Shown one piece after another: positions 25,447 to 34,818 of a stretch of 64,000 nt of DNA. Below the pieces are notes generated by a model. It saw nothing but the letters and a program-made list of their open reading frames with translations, had not been told where the DNA came from and ran no database searches. The DNA is taken from contig NZ_OGTP01000005.1 of the NCBI RefSeq assembly GCF_900258035.1, positions 124,001 to 188,000 of the forward strand, given 5' to 3'. The position numbers and the translations under genes were made by a program. The stretch is from Caballeronia novacaledonica (GTDB taxonomy: Bacteria; Pseudomonadota; Gammaproteobacteria; Burkholderiales; Burkholderiaceae). The first letter of the stretch is position 1. Each line of letters begins with the position of its first letter.

Positions 25447-25653
25447 ATGACGGCTGAAAACGAAGGACAAAGTACCGAGATTCGTGAATTCAAGGTTTGG
25501 CAATGCCTTCTGTGCGGATTCACGTATGACGAGGTTGAAGGTCTACCGAGCGAAGGGATCGCGCCCGGTACTCGTTGGGAAGACATTCCGGAAGATTGGG
25601 TATGTCCCGAGTGCTCGGCGAAGAAAGGCGATTTTGAAATGGTCGAGATCTGA
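25447..25653 (+). CDS. Rubredoxin 1
   Basis: A 68-residue rubredoxin. Iron ligands are the two CxxC pairs CLLC (near residue 17) and CPEC (near 50), with the usual GFTYDE and TRWEDIPEDWVCP segments. GAGG precedes the ATG at 25447. It is a one-electron carrier, often to alkane-type monooxygenases or oxygen-detoxifying enzymes. No such partner oxygenase is in the window. It is highly similar to rubredoxin 2 at 48.6 kb, especially from KVWQC to FEMVE. Confidence 0.93.
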   Translation: MTAENEGQSTEIREFKVWQCLLCGFTYDEVEGLPSEGIAPGTRWEDIPEDWVCPECSAKKGDFEMVEI

Positions 25654-27057
25654 CGGAAGTCAAAAATCGCCATAATCAAACTTCCAATTCATTCCACGCA
25701 ATGTCGATAGTAAGGTGTCGAGTACGACGTTCTGCCGCTGAATAGCGGTGCGCAGTTGCAGCGGCCCTATCTCACGGTGGTGTGCACTGCTCTTCGCAAG
25801 GCTCTTTCGAAACGTCAAGAGCTCCGTGCGACTATTTCCACGGAGCTTCGGGCGTGTTGCTTTCTACGGGACTGATTGTTCAGCATGGTCTCGTGATGGA
25901 ACGCCTGCTCAACAGACCGCCTTCCGAATCAACTCCTGTGCAGTTCCCGAAGTCGCGTCTCATGAAATGTAACGAAGGCGCCGACTTACGGGTTGATCGG
26001 CGCTGGCCTTCTCGTCAACCCAGCGCACAGCATTCTTCTGTAACTCACGTCCCCGACTTCGCCGCCTCCGCAAGCTTTCGTCCGGTTGTGGAATAGCGCG
26101 GTTCGCAATCTACCGGGGCACTAATCGCATTCATGGCGCTCGAGGTAAAGCACAAGAAGCGTCGGGCTGTTGGCCCGTTGTGGATAGATGCTCTCGCAGG
26201 GCCGCACAGGCCGGGTCTCGCGAAAATTACTCGCCGCCCCAAAGTTGGGCAACCAGTTCGCCGGCTGCCTGCACAGCGTTCAGCCGCGATGACCGGGATC
26301 ACCTATAGCTGATCTGCGATTTCTGGCAGCGAACGCTCGTTGTGAACGGGCATCCAGGATGTCGACGATATACGCCGCACGCGCAATTTCGAAGTCGATG
26401 GTGCGTTCGTGTCGAGTCATTTCGGGGATCGACGGCGCGCTCGCGTCCTTGCGAACGCTACCCAAAGTCGTCGTTGCTGCCGTCTTTTGCTGCACGGCGA
26501 TGATCGGTGGTGGCTTCCGGCGTGGTGACGAAGCGTTGATGAGGCATGCGCTCGGTGAACCGTGTGATTCTTGTTGGCAGACTGTTCAATGGAGAGGCGA
26601 CTGCGGCCGAAACTGGCATTCTTCGCGCAATCGCGATCTTAGCGAGTGAGATGACGCACAAAATGTCGATGCTGGGCGCCGATGCGGTCAGTTAACGCGG
26701 GCTGCTCATCGATTTGCAGGTGCACGGATGCAGCACGGTGAGGCTTTGGTCACATCCCCAACCACCTCCGAAAAAGAACGCCCGCCTCTTTGGCGGGCAA
26801 TTGAGAGGGCACGGGTGTGGCAAGCCCAAAGTCAACAGCAGGGCGAGGGGTGCCAGATAGCAACCTCATGCCAATTCCGAAACAGCGAATTATCGCGGGC
26901 TCGCCTCCAACCAGTGACAATCAAGTCTATCGGAACCACCCGCGCGCCGACGGACCCGTTGCTCGATTGCCGGTCGCAGTGAAATCGGCAGGGCAATGCA
27001 GTGCGTGGATCAACGGCGGCTGGACGACTCGTACGTGCAACCAGGGGGTGTGACAGT
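25654..27057. other. 1.4-kb region without a recognisable gene
   Basis: All frames are short and overlapping. No ribosome sites or domains support any of them. It contains a probable terminator for the MFS operon near 26.78 kb and may be remnant DNA separating two blocks of the catabolic cluster. Confidence 0.5.
26771..26798 (-). terminator. Intrinsic terminator for MFS/cupin genes
   Basis: Read on the minus strand, GCCCGCC-AAAGA-GGCGGGC (26780-26798) is followed by GTTCTTTTT, a hairpin with a T-run. It lies about 260 nt after the MFS stop. Confidence 0.65.
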
Positions 27058-28512
27058 CTAATCTTCGACCGCGTTGGTCTTCCGGGCGTCGATGCCTCTC
27101 GTGTCGGACGCTAACTGGGCAAAAATGAAAGCAGATGACATCGTGATTAACCCGACGCACACGAACGTAGAGTGAAACACGGGTAGAGCTTGAGGCTGCA
27201 GATGCTTTGAAAATACGTTTCCAAACATCGCTAGCATCGCGCCCGCCACTGTCACCCCGAGGCTCATGGACAGCATTTGGGTGAGCGAGAACAGACTATT
27301 CCCACTGCTTGCGCCGACAGTATCCAAGTCCTTCAAGGTGAGCGCATTCATCGCAGTAAATTGGTTTGAATTGACCGCGCCAAAGAACGCAAGCTGTAGG
27401 AGTCGGACCCATAGCGGCTGCTGCGGGTCAACGAAGGCGAAGCTCGCCATGCTCAGTCCGGCAAGAACTGTATTGGAGACAAGGACCGTACGGTAGCCAT
27501 ACGCTGTAATCATCGCAACGATGACTCGTTTTGACGCGATTCCAGCTGCTGCCACGGGTAGCATCATCAAGCCCGCATGAAATGGTGTGTATCCAAGAGC
27601 CACTTGCAAGAACAGCGGCAGCAAGTATGGCATCGCTCCGCCGCCGATGCGAGCAAACAGGTTCCCAAGAAGACCGATCTTGAATGTTGGGATTTTGAGT
27701 AGGGTCAGCGGGAGAAGCGACGCTGGATTATCTGTGGAGTGCAGCGCATAGGATACGAGGAACGCGAATGCCAAGATTAGCAAAACCAATACGGAGGCTC
27801 TTTGTAGGCCGAGCTCCGCAAGTCCATCTAGCGCGATGGTTAGGGACAGCATGGCGAGCACTAGAAGAATGTATCCCTTGAAGTCAAATCGCGTCACAAT
27901 CGGCTGGGGCTTCCCGATCATGAAGAAAAAGCATCCGATGCAGCCGATTGCGCCGATTGGTACGTTGATGAGGAATATCCAATGCCATGAGGCGACGTCA
28001 GTAAGCCATCCGCCCAGGGTCGGGCCGAGCAGCGGACCCACTAGTCCAAGGACTGCTAGCGAACTCAATGCCGGCAGGTACCGTTCCCGTGGAAAATTGC
28101 GCAGTATTGCCAGCCGTCCAACCGGCAGCAGCATCGCCCCCCCCACTCCTTGAACGACTCGCGCAGACACCAGCTGCCATAGCGCACGGGAGTTTGCGCA
28201 CATCAAAGAGCCGACGGTAAAGATGATGATCGCAGCGAGGAAGACTCTACGCGTTCCAAATCGGTCCGCGAGAAACCCGGAAGCGGGAATCACGAGCGCC
28301 ATTGTCAGCGAGTAAGCAATCACGACGGATTGCATGTGGAGCGGAGCTTCTCCGAGACTGCGGGCAATCGAAGGCAATGCGGTGTTGACGATCGTCGTGT
28401 CGAGCGTCTGCATGAAAAAGCCGGTTGCAACTAGCCACAGTGTCATTGTGACTTTTCGTGCGCTTGTTTTGTCGAGTTCGACCGTTTGTGAGCCAATCGA
28501 GTTATCGCTCAT
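27058..28512 (-). CDS. MFS transporter, DHA2 (EmrB/QacA) type
   Basis: A 484-residue integral membrane protein with 14 predicted hydrophobic segments. It opens with LWLVATGFFMQTLDTTIVNTALPSIA, the DHA2 signature of helix 1 (motif D1). The motif A-like GFLADRFGTRRVFL near residue 80 and motif C-like GLVGPLLGPTLGGWL near 155 are also visible. These are proton-driven exporters of drugs or metabolic intermediates. It lies downstream of the cupin gene on the same strand with a 313-nt gap containing a hairpin, so it may be partly uncoupled. A role in exporting a toxic pathway intermediate is inference. Confidence 0.9.
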   Translation of the reverse strand: MSDNSIGSQTVELDKTSARKVTMTLWLVATGFFMQTLDTTIVNTALPSIARSLGEAPLHMQSVVIAYSLTMALVIPASGFLADRFGTRRVFLAAIIIFTVGSLMCANSRALWQLVSARVVQGVGGAMLLPVGRLAILRNFPRERYLPALSSLAVLGLVGPLLGPTLGGWLTDVASWHWIFLINVPIGAIGCIGCFFFMIGKPQPIVTRFDFKGYILLVLAMLSLTIALDGLAELGLQRASVLVLLILAFAFLVSYALHSTDNPASLLPLTLLKIPTFKIGLLGNLFARIGGGAMPYLLPLFLQVALGYTPFHAGLMMLPVAAAGIASKRVIVAMITAYGYRTVLVSNTVLAGLSMASFAFVDPQQPLWVRLLQLAFFGAVNSNQFTAMNALTLKDLDTVGASSGNSLFSLTQMLSMSLGVTVAGAMLAMFGNVFSKHLQPQALPVFHSTFVCVGLITMSSAFIFAQLASDTRGIDARKTNAVED

Positions 28513-28825
28513 CAGATACTGTTCCGGTTATCGAATCGGTGAAGTCGGCGTTTGGGACATGACCAGAGAGCAGCGTTCTGCCGTGGCGCAGCGGGAGTGC
28601 GAGAGAAGGAGCGCTTGATGAGGCAGGCGATGACCTGCATCGACGGTGAGGTTGTCGCCGCCGAAGGCCGACTGGAGCGTCGAAGCCCCATGGAACATGC
28701 AGGGAGCAGACCACGTCTTTGTAATGGAAAACCACTGAAACTGGTGTGGCCCAAATTATTACTCGTTTCGGAAAGCCGGGTTACGGCCCCTGCGTGAGGA
28801 AGCAGGGGCGCAAGTCTGACTTGAC
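28513..28825. other. 313-bp intergenic region, cupin to MFS
   Basis: No gene seen. Holds the GC hairpin at 28786-28809 immediately after the cupin stop. No GTTYC-N7-GRAAY operator was found in it. Confidence 0.5.
28786..28809 (-). terminator. GC-rich hairpin after cupin gene
   Basis: GCCCCTGC (28786-28793) pairs with GCAGGGGC (28802-28809) over an 8-nt loop, 17 nt after the cupin stop. It lacks a T-run, so it may attenuate rather than end transcription into the MFS gene. Confidence 0.45.
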
Positions 28826-29578
28826 TTAGCGTTCCTCCTGCGGGTATTGCAGGACCAGCGCTTCCAGACCTTTATCGCCCGCCCGGATGTCGAACTTCTC
28901 TTCGCTAGGTTCCACCACGACCATTGACCACAGCGGCAGTTCTTCGTCGTTGTGCAACAGAGTGCCGTTCCCAACGAGCACGTAATAGCCGCCCGCTGCT
29001 TTCGGATCGGGTCCGGGGACGCTCATACCTGCGCCGAGGCGAACGACCTGGGCATGCATGCCGTCACTCGAGTCCTCAAGCAATGTCTCCCAGACTGCCT
29101 CTTTTCTTGCTGCAAGCACAGGTTCGATAGAGAAACGAACAGGCTCTGACGTGAGATGGCGACGCTTGCTCGGTTCAAGGCGGTCCCTGTAGCCGGGTTT
29201 ATCAAGATACACGGGCTCCGAGTTGCCTGTGTACATGCGCATTGCAACGAACGAAAGCCCTTGAGGGCCGGCGACGATCGGGCCGTAAGCGGTGTGGTGA
29301 TCCTTGAATTGAACCGTCAGAGGCTCCAAAACCTGTTTGCGGGCGCCCAAGGTACCCGATCCCGCGATGAAGCATTGGAACATCGTCACCCCGTGGAAGT
29401 GGGAGACAACGGATTCGTGGGGATTGAGTTCCGACATCGTCGCCTGCGGCCCAGCGCCCGCGCTGTTCGAACTGCGAGGCCCAAAGAAGACGGTGCCCCA
29501 GTGCTCGTTACCCGTGCCGGGCGAAACCACGACGTTGCGATTTGCGAGAGCGTCTGTGCCGCTTCGTGTGTAAATCAT
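28826..29578 (-). CDS. Cupin-fold protein
   Basis: A 250-residue protein without signal peptide. The N-terminal half has a cupin-like pattern SVVSHFHGVTMFQCFIAGSG with His residues in HFH, and a second, weaker repeat ends with VLVGNGTLLHNDEELPLWSMV. Start set at 29578, where AAGGAG lies 8 nt upstream; the longer frame from 29662 has no such site. It is the first gene of the minus-strand unit under operator site 3, divergent from the acyl-CoA synthetase operon. Could be a metal-dependent dioxygenase or isomerase, or a small-molecule sensor; nothing in the sequence decides. Confidence 0.7.
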   Translation of the reverse strand: MIYTRSGTDALANRNVVVSPGTGNEHWGTVFFGPRSSNSAGAGPQATMSELNPHESVVSHFHGVTMFQCFIAGSGTLGARKQVLEPLTVQFKDHHTAYGPIVAGPQGLSFVAMRMYTGNSEPVYLDKPGYRDRLEPSKRRHLTSEPVRFSIEPVLAARKEAVWETLLEDSSDGMHAQVVRLGAGMSVPGPDPKAAGGYYVLVGNGTLLHNDEELPLWSMVVVEPSEEKFDIRAGDKGLEALVLQYPQEER

Positions 29579-29668
29579 CAGAAATCTCCTTGTGTCTAAC
29601 CACTGCCTGCAGGGTCGGTGTGTCGGATGGATCGCGGTCTCGTCGGCTGCTTTAGCGATCACAGGTGC

Positions 29669-29716
29669 ATCCTATCATGGGTTTTGATAAGTAGCATGGG
29701 TTCCGTTGATCGGAAC
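29669..29716 (-). promoter_or_regulatory. Operator-promoter, site 3 (proximal type)
   Basis: On the minus strand GTTCCGATCAACGGAAC (29716-29700), 2 nt, -35 ATGCTA (29697-29692), 17-nt spacer, -10 TAGGAT (29674-29669). Drives the cupin gene starting at 29578. Confidence 0.7.
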
Positions 29717-29788
29717 AGATGACCCGCTAAGCGCGATATGCGAGGAGGTGGCTGTTTCGGTCGTTGTAGCGACGTGTCAGGGGTTTGT

Positions 29789-29849
29789 GTTTCATTGAGC
29801 GAAACCAATTCCATTTTTTGTTGACGTGGCAGTTTTCCAGGAATAGAGT
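29789..29849 (+). promoter_or_regulatory. Operator-promoter, site 4 (distal type)
   Basis: GTTTCATTGAGCGAAAC (29789-29805), third half-site ATTCC, -35 TTGACG (29821-29826), 17-nt spacer, -10 TAGAGT (29844-29849). Drives the operon starting at 29948. Confidence 0.75.
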
Positions 29850-29947
29850 TCAGTCAACCAGCGGTACATCGATGACGCGTCGTGACCGTGCAATTTTTTC
29901 GTTTCAATCCGAGCGGCATCTAGCTCAAGCCCGAGATTTATTGACCT

Positions 29948-32077
29948 ATGAACTCCTTCAAACATTTATTTGAACCCCGATCCGTCGCAGTCGTGGGTGT
30001 GTCGGACGACGCGGCTCGCCCCGGTTCACAAACCGTCCGAGCGTTGCTCAAGAATGGGTTCGCGGGACAAATTTATCCAGTCAACCCCAAGTACGAGCAG
30101 TTCGAAGGGTTGAAGTGCTACCCGGCAGTCGATCAGATTGACGGACCGGTGGATCTCGTCGTTATTGGTGTGCCCGCAAAAGGTGTACTGGCGGTTCTCG
30201 AGCAAAGCGCTGCCAAGAAGATCCCGTTCGCTGTTGTGTTGAGCGGTGGCTTCCGTGAGAGCGGTCCGGAAGGCATCGAGCTGGAAAAGAAGATGCTCGC
30301 GATCGCCCGTGAGTCGGGCATGCGTATCATCGGACCGAATTGTCTTGGGTTTGCCAATATTCACTCGAACGTGTATGCCGCATTCGGCAGCATTACGCGT
30401 GAGCCGAAGCTCAAGGTAGGATCGGTTTCTCTCGTGACGCAGAGCGGCGGTTTCGGCTATAGCCTCGCTCTTGGGTGCGCCGCCGCCGGTGTGGGTTTTC
30501 GCCATGTGATCGCGACAGGAAACGAGACCGACATCGATACCGTTCAGCTTATCGATGCCCTCCTGGACGATCCCGAAACCGAAATCATCGTCGCATATAT
30601 CGAAGGTACAAGGGATGGACGCGCGCTGCTGGACGTTGGGCGCCGTGCCCTGGCGGCAGGGAAGCCCGTGCTCCTTTGGAAAGGGGGCGTGACGGAGCAA
30701 GGCGCTCGCGCGGCAGCCTCTCACACTGCAAGTCTGACAGGCAGCTACGACTTCTATCGCGCGCTTTTCAAGCAGACTGGAATCGTCGAGATCCGGGAGA
30801 TCCACGAGGCTGTCGACTTTCTGAAGGCGCTTGCCGGTGCGAAGTACCCGTCTGGTGGCGGGGTCGGTGTCATGGGCGTGTCGGGAGGATCGGCAATCGT
30901 GTTTGCCGATGCGGGGGAGCCGGAGGGACTCTCCCTGTGCGACCTTAGTGAAAGCACACAAGCACGGCTCAAGGACGTCGTCCCGAATATCGGAGCAGTA
31001 CACAACCCCATTGACCTGACTGCTGGCTACTTTTCCGCTGCAAACCGTGAAAAGTTGAAGGCGGCGGTTCTTGCCACGCTCGACGATCCATCGGTCCACT
31101 CGGTCTGCATCAACCTTGCTACGACCGGCAACGCCGGGAGCGTCGCTGCTGCTGAAGTCTTGGCGGGCATTGCAAGTGAAGCCGGCAAGCCGGTACTTGT
31201 CTTCTCTTCAGCTCCCGCAGACCAAATTGCTCCCGCGCTGGAGATCTTCGATCGCGCGAGGATTCCAGTTCTTCCGTCGCCTTCACGTGCGGCCAGAGCG
31301 ATCGCAATGCTCAAGCGATATGGCGAAGCTAAGATGAAGCTGACTGGCTCAGCGCATGCGTTGGAGGCGGATGACGCTGGAGCTCGAACCAACGGTCTCT
31401 CGGACGCAATCAAGAAGGGTAGTTTGTCGGAAATCGAGTCGAAGGAAATTTTGGCTGCAGCAGGCATTCCTGTCACGAAGGATGTCATCGTCGAGGGTGT
31501 CGACGGGGCACTTTTCGATACGCTGAAGGGTCCTTTGGTCGTAAAAATTGTCTCCCCCGACATTCCGCACAAGACCGAAGTCGGTGGCGTTAAGGTGGGG
31601 TTGCGCACGCGAGAAGAACTCGAATCGTCGATCGCAGAGGTGCTTGAGAATGCGCGAACACACGCACCGGCGGCGCGCATTGAAGGCGTGTTGGTTTCTG
31701 AAATGGTTCGGGGTGGCTTCGAGCTGATCGCTGGCGTCGTGAATGATGAGGTGTTCGGCCCCGTGGTTGTGGTCGGGGCGGGAGGCATTTATACCGAGCT
31801 TCTTCGAGATTCCGCTTGCCGCCTCGCGCCCTTTGACGTGAAAACTGCTCGCGAGATGGTTGACGAACTGCAATGCCGACGGATCATGGACGGCGCGCGC
31901 GGATCCGCTGCCCTTGATGTCGAAGCGGTGGCCCAGGCTCTTTCGGCCCTTTCCCGCTTTGCGTGGGACAACCGAGGCATCGTGAAAGAGGTCGACGTTA
32001 ATCCCCTTTTCGTGCTCACGCAAGGTGTGGTCGCAGCCGACGCCTTGATCATTCCATCCACCACGGGCAACGCGTAA
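29948..32077 (+). CDS. NDP-forming acyl-CoA synthetase, fused alpha-beta
   Basis: A 709-residue acetate-CoA ligase (ADP-forming) type protein. It has an N-terminal CoA-binding Rossmann domain (FEPRSVAVVGVSDDAARPG, IYPVNPKYE), a succinyl-CoA-ligase-like domain with GPNCLGF and the probable phospho-His in ASHTASLTGSYD near residue 259. The C-terminal ATP-grasp domain contains VVKIVSPDIPHKTEVGGVKV and VVGAGGIYTELL. It would activate a carboxylic acid to its CoA thioester using ATP. It heads an operon with the ferredoxin reductase (44 nt gap) and two enoyl-CoA hydratases, so it probably supplies the CoA substrate for them. Confidence 0.9.
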   Translation: MNSFKHLFEPRSVAVVGVSDDAARPGSQTVRALLKNGFAGQIYPVNPKYEQFEGLKCYPAVDQIDGPVDLVVIGVPAKGVLAVLEQSAAKKIPFAVVLSGGFRESGPEGIELEKKMLAIARESGMRIIGPNCLGFANIHSNVYAAFGSITREPKLKVGSVSLVTQSGGFGYSLALGCAAAGVGFRHVIATGNETDIDTVQLIDALLDDPETEIIVAYIEGTRDGRALLDVGRRALAAGKPVLLWKGGVTEQGARAAASHTASLTGSYDFYRALFKQTGIVEIREIHEAVDFLKALAGAKYPSGGGVGVMGVSGGSAIVFADAGEPEGLSLCDLSESTQARLKDVVPNIGAVHNPIDLTAGYFSAANREKLKAAVLATLDDPSVHSVCINLATTGNAGSVAAAEVLAGIASEAGKPVLVFSSAPADQIAPALEIFDRARIPVLPSPSRAARAIAMLKRYGEAKMKLTGSAHALEADDAGARTNGLSDAIKKGSLSEIESKEILAAAGIPVTKDVIVEGVDGALFDTLKGPLVVKIVSPDIPHKTEVGGVKVGLRTREELESSIAEVLENARTHAPAARIEGVLVSEMVRGGFELIAGVVNDEVFGPVVVVGAGGIYTELLRDSACRLAPFDVKTAREMVDELQCRRIMDGARGSAALDVEAVAQALSALSRFAWDNRGIVKEVDVNPLFVLTQGVVAADALIIPSTTGNA

Positions 32078-32121
32078 GCGGCGACGCAAATACACTCCAG
32101 TTAGTAAAAGGTAAATCTGTC

Positions 32122-33165
32122 ATGAGTGAGGGTCAAGTTTTTTCGGACACCTTCCCAGTCCTCTTCAAACCGCTGGACCGTACCCTGGACGTGCGATCTG
32201 AGCAGACCATTCTCGAGGCCGCTCTAAGCGCCGGATATCCGCTGCCCTACAGCTGTAAAAGCGGTGTGTGTGGGTCGTGTAAGGCGCGGGTGGTCGACGG
32301 AGAGTTAGACCCTGGTATGGCTCAATCGGCAACGCTTACGCAAGCGGAAATCGACGAGGGCTACACGCTGCTCTGCCAATCTAAACCACGTTCTGCGTTG
32401 ACCGTCGAATGCAACGTGGTTCCGGTGGTGGAGGGCTATCCGGTGCGCAAGTTGGCCTGTCGAGTGGATCGCCTTGAGCGGCTAGCAGACGACGTAATGC
32501 GGATTCGTCTGCGACTTCCGGTCAATCAGAGTCTGGCGTTCTTGCCCGGGCAGTACATCAACATCGCCATTCCAGGTGGTATCCGTCGGAGCTTGTCTAT
32601 CGCCAACTCGCCCGATGACGCGGGGTTCGTTGAGCTGCATCTGCGCAATTACGACGGGCCATTCAGTCGGCACGTGTTCGGAAAGATGGCAGAGAACGAC
32701 CTTCTCAGATTCGAAGGGCCGCTCGGTACCTTCTTCATCCGCGAAGCTACCGAGAAGCCGATCATTTTCGTTGCGAGCGGGACGGGGTTCGCGCCTATCA
32801 AATCGATGATCGAGCAAGAGGTTCGCAAGGGTCACGGCCGTCCTATGACATTGTACTGGGGTGGCCGGCGGCCGAAGGACCTCTATTTGCATGACGTTGC
32901 CAAAGCTTGGGTAACGGACGTCGGACTCAACTATGTTCCGGTGATATCCGATGCTTCGGCAGAAGACAGCTGGACTGGACGATCCGGGTTCGTGCATCAA
33001 GCCGTAATGGAAGACTTTGCCGATCTTTCGCAGCATCAAGTTTATGCATGCGGGGCGCCCATCGTTGTTCAATCAGCCCGCAAGGACTTCATTAACGAAC
33101 GCCGTCTGCCAGAAACTGAATTTTTCGCCGACATCTTTGTGTCAGGCGCAACGCCGGCGGCCTGA
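32122..33165 (+). CDS. 2Fe-2S ferredoxin/FAD/NAD reductase
   Basis: A 347-residue three-domain reductase. The N-terminal plant-type ferredoxin has ligands in YSCKSGVCGSCKARV and LLCQSKP. The FAD domain (about 110-205) carries RRSLSIANSPD, and the NAD(P)-binding domain has IFVASGTGFAPIKSMIEQ and YACGAPIVV near the end. Such proteins pass electrons from NAD(P)H to an oxygenase or to a CDP-sugar dehydrase. Here, in an acyl-CoA operon, an oxygenase or reductive enzyme is the likely acceptor, but none is obvious in the window. RBS AAGG about 10 nt before the ATG. Confidence 0.9.
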   Translation: MSEGQVFSDTFPVLFKPLDRTLDVRSEQTILEAALSAGYPLPYSCKSGVCGSCKARVVDGELDPGMAQSATLTQAEIDEGYTLLCQSKPRSALTVECNVVPVVEGYPVRKLACRVDRLERLADDVMRIRLRLPVNQSLAFLPGQYINIAIPGGIRRSLSIANSPDDAGFVELHLRNYDGPFSRHVFGKMAENDLLRFEGPLGTFFIREATEKPIIFVASGTGFAPIKSMIEQEVRKGHGRPMTLYWGGRRPKDLYLHDVAKAWVTDVGLNYVPVISDASAEDSWTGRSGFVHQAVMEDFADLSQHQVYACGAPIVVQSARKDFINERRLPETEFFADIFVSGATPAA

Positions 33166-33199
33166 GGCCACCCGAGCGAAAGAAACATATGGAGATGCA

Positions 33200-33943
33200 A
33201 TGATGCAAAGTGTCAGTCCTGCTTCAGCGACTATCGCTGTGGACGTCGAGCAGCGAAATGCTCAGATCTGGATCACGATAAGCCGCGCCGAGAAAGCAAA
33301 TGCGATGACGGTCGCAATGGTGGAGCGCATGACTTCCGCAATTGCCGAGGCGGGCAGCAATCCTGACGTGCAAACAATTCTATTGACAGGTGCTGGAACC
33401 CGCGTGTTTAGCGCTGGGGTGGATGTGCGCGAAAAGCCAGTGGACGGAGACCAGGCGGGCCAACGTGAGCGCCGCTCCCACGCGTTGGCATCGTTGCAGG
33501 ACGCGGTCATGAACTGCCCGAAGCCGGTGATTACGGTCCTTAACGGCACCGCAAGCGGAGCCGGAGCAATGCTCGCGCTTCTGTCAGACGCCTGTGTTGC
33601 CGCCGACGAAGCAGAACTGACGCTGCCCGAGATCAATCTGAGCATCCCCACGTTCTCCGGGGCGAACATTCTTGAAGTGATCGGAGGTCGGGCCCTCGCA
33701 TTGGATCTTATTCAGACGGGCAGGCGTATGCCGGCGCGGGAGGCTCTGAGTCGTGGTTTGATCACGAGCGTCGTCCCACCTAGTGAGTTGCAATCGGCCG
33801 CCGAGGTCGTCGCCGAAGGGCTCGGGTCTAAGGATCCTCACGCCTTCGCGGCGAACAAGCGCTGGATCAACCGCTCGCTCAAAAAAGCTTTGAACGAGGC
33901 GCGAGAGGAGCACGCGCGGCATCGACAGAAGGTTGCGAAGTAG
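33200..33943 (+). CDS. Enoyl-CoA hydratase/isomerase family protein 1
   Basis: A 247-residue crotonase-fold protein. GGAG lies 5 nt before the tandem ATGs at 33200/33203; the frame is open further upstream but overlaps the preceding gene. It has FSAGVDVRE (oxyanion hole, part 1), NGTASGAGAMLALLSD (part 2) and LPEINLSIPTFSG. The Glu in LPEI is at the first catalytic position. The second catalytic Glu of true hydratases is not evident (PTFSG instead of GGGTQR), so it may be an isomerase, hydrolase or C-C lyase. Third gene of the synthetase operon. Confidence 0.87.
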   Translation: MMQSVSPASATIAVDVEQRNAQIWITISRAEKANAMTVAMVERMTSAIAEAGSNPDVQTILLTGAGTRVFSAGVDVREKPVDGDQAGQRERRSHALASLQDAVMNCPKPVITVLNGTASGAGAMLALLSDACVAADEAELTLPEINLSIPTFSGANILEVIGGRALALDLIQTGRRMPAREALSRGLITSVVPPSELQSAAEVVAEGLGSKDPHAFAANKRWINRSLKKALNEAREEHARHRQKVAK

Positions 33944-34023
33944 GTAACGACCGCCGACCGTTCTTAATAGTTGGCGACACGCGACGAATGGACTGTAGAA
34001 ACGTGCCTTGGCAAGGAGACTAA

Positions 34024-34818
34024 ATGGCGGACCTCGAGCTTGAAAGAACTGACCGTGTACTCGTCGCACGACTGAATCGACCCGAAAAGAAGAACGCCCT
34101 TAGCGAGGAAATGCTGGAGGTCCTTCGCAACGCCCTAAAAGAAGCAAATGAGGATAGCGATATCGGCTGTTTCGTAATTACTGGGGCTGGAGACGCGTTC
34201 TGTTCCGGGGGCGATCTCGGACGACGTGCGGCCGAAAGTGCAACTGGAGACCTGACGCCACTTGATCGAAAGCTCCGTTTGCAGAAGGTTACGCATCAGG
34301 TAGCGTTGGCTGTCGAGGAATTCGAGAAGCCTTTGATTGCTGCTGTCAACGGCGCAGCGGTCGGGGCGGGAATGGACCTATCCCTAATGTGCGACATGCG
34401 TTTCGCAGGGACTTCGGCTCGATTCTCAGAGGGGTACGTGAAGGTCGGCCTCATTCCTGGAAACGGCGGCTGTTACTTCTTACCTCGACTCGTTGGGCCC
34501 GCGAGAGCGCTTGAGTTGCTGTGGACGGGAGACTTCGTTTCTGCAGACGAAGCACTGAAGGTCGGCCTCGTCAATCGTGTCTTCAATGATGCGGATCTCT
34601 TTCAAGAAACGCTTACTTTCGCTACGCGCCTGGCCGAGGGGCCGCCTATTCAGATTCGCGACATCAAGAAGCTAATGTATCAGTCGCTACGTACCGATCT
34701 GCGCACGAGCCTCGAGTCCGTGGCAGCTCACATGGCGGTCATCCAATCCACGAACGACTACAGAGAAGCAATCTCCGCGTTTAAGGAGAAGCGCAAGCCG
34801 AAGTATCGAGGAAGCTAA
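34024..34818 (+). CDS. Enoyl-CoA hydratase/isomerase family protein 2
   Basis: A 264-residue crotonase with FCSGGDLGRRA (oxyanion hole), AVNGAAVGAGMDLSLMCDMR and SEGYVKVGLIPGNGGCYFLPRLVG. This matches 2-(1,2-epoxy-1,2-dihydrophenyl)acetyl-CoA isomerase (PaaG)-like and related hydratases. AAGGAG precedes the ATG. 80 nt separates it from the previous gene; it ends the synthetase operon. It is clearly different from hydratase 1, so the two probably act on successive intermediates. Confidence 0.88.
   Translation: MADLELERTDRVLVARLNRPEKKNALSEEMLEVLRNALKEANEDSDIGCFVITGAGDAFCSGGDLGRRAAESATGDLTPLDRKLRLQKVTHQVALAVEEFEKPLIAAVNGAAVGAGMDLSLMCDMRFAGTSARFSEGYVKVGLIPGNGGCYFLPRLVGPARALELLWTGDFVSADEALKVGLVNRVFNDADLFQETLTFATRLAEGPPIQIRDIKKLMYQSLRTDLRTSLESVAAHMAVIQSTNDYREAISAFKEKRKPKYRGS

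Larger units (their letters stand above)
29579..29947. other. Divergent control region with two operators
   Basis: No gene. Contains operator site 3 (minus promoter, cupin gene) and site 4 (plus promoter, acyl-CoA synthetase operon), 89 bp apart start to start. Confidence 0.7.

Noticed and set aside
30026-31099. 357-codon minus-strand frame
   Set aside because: Antisense shadow of the acyl-CoA synthetase gene.
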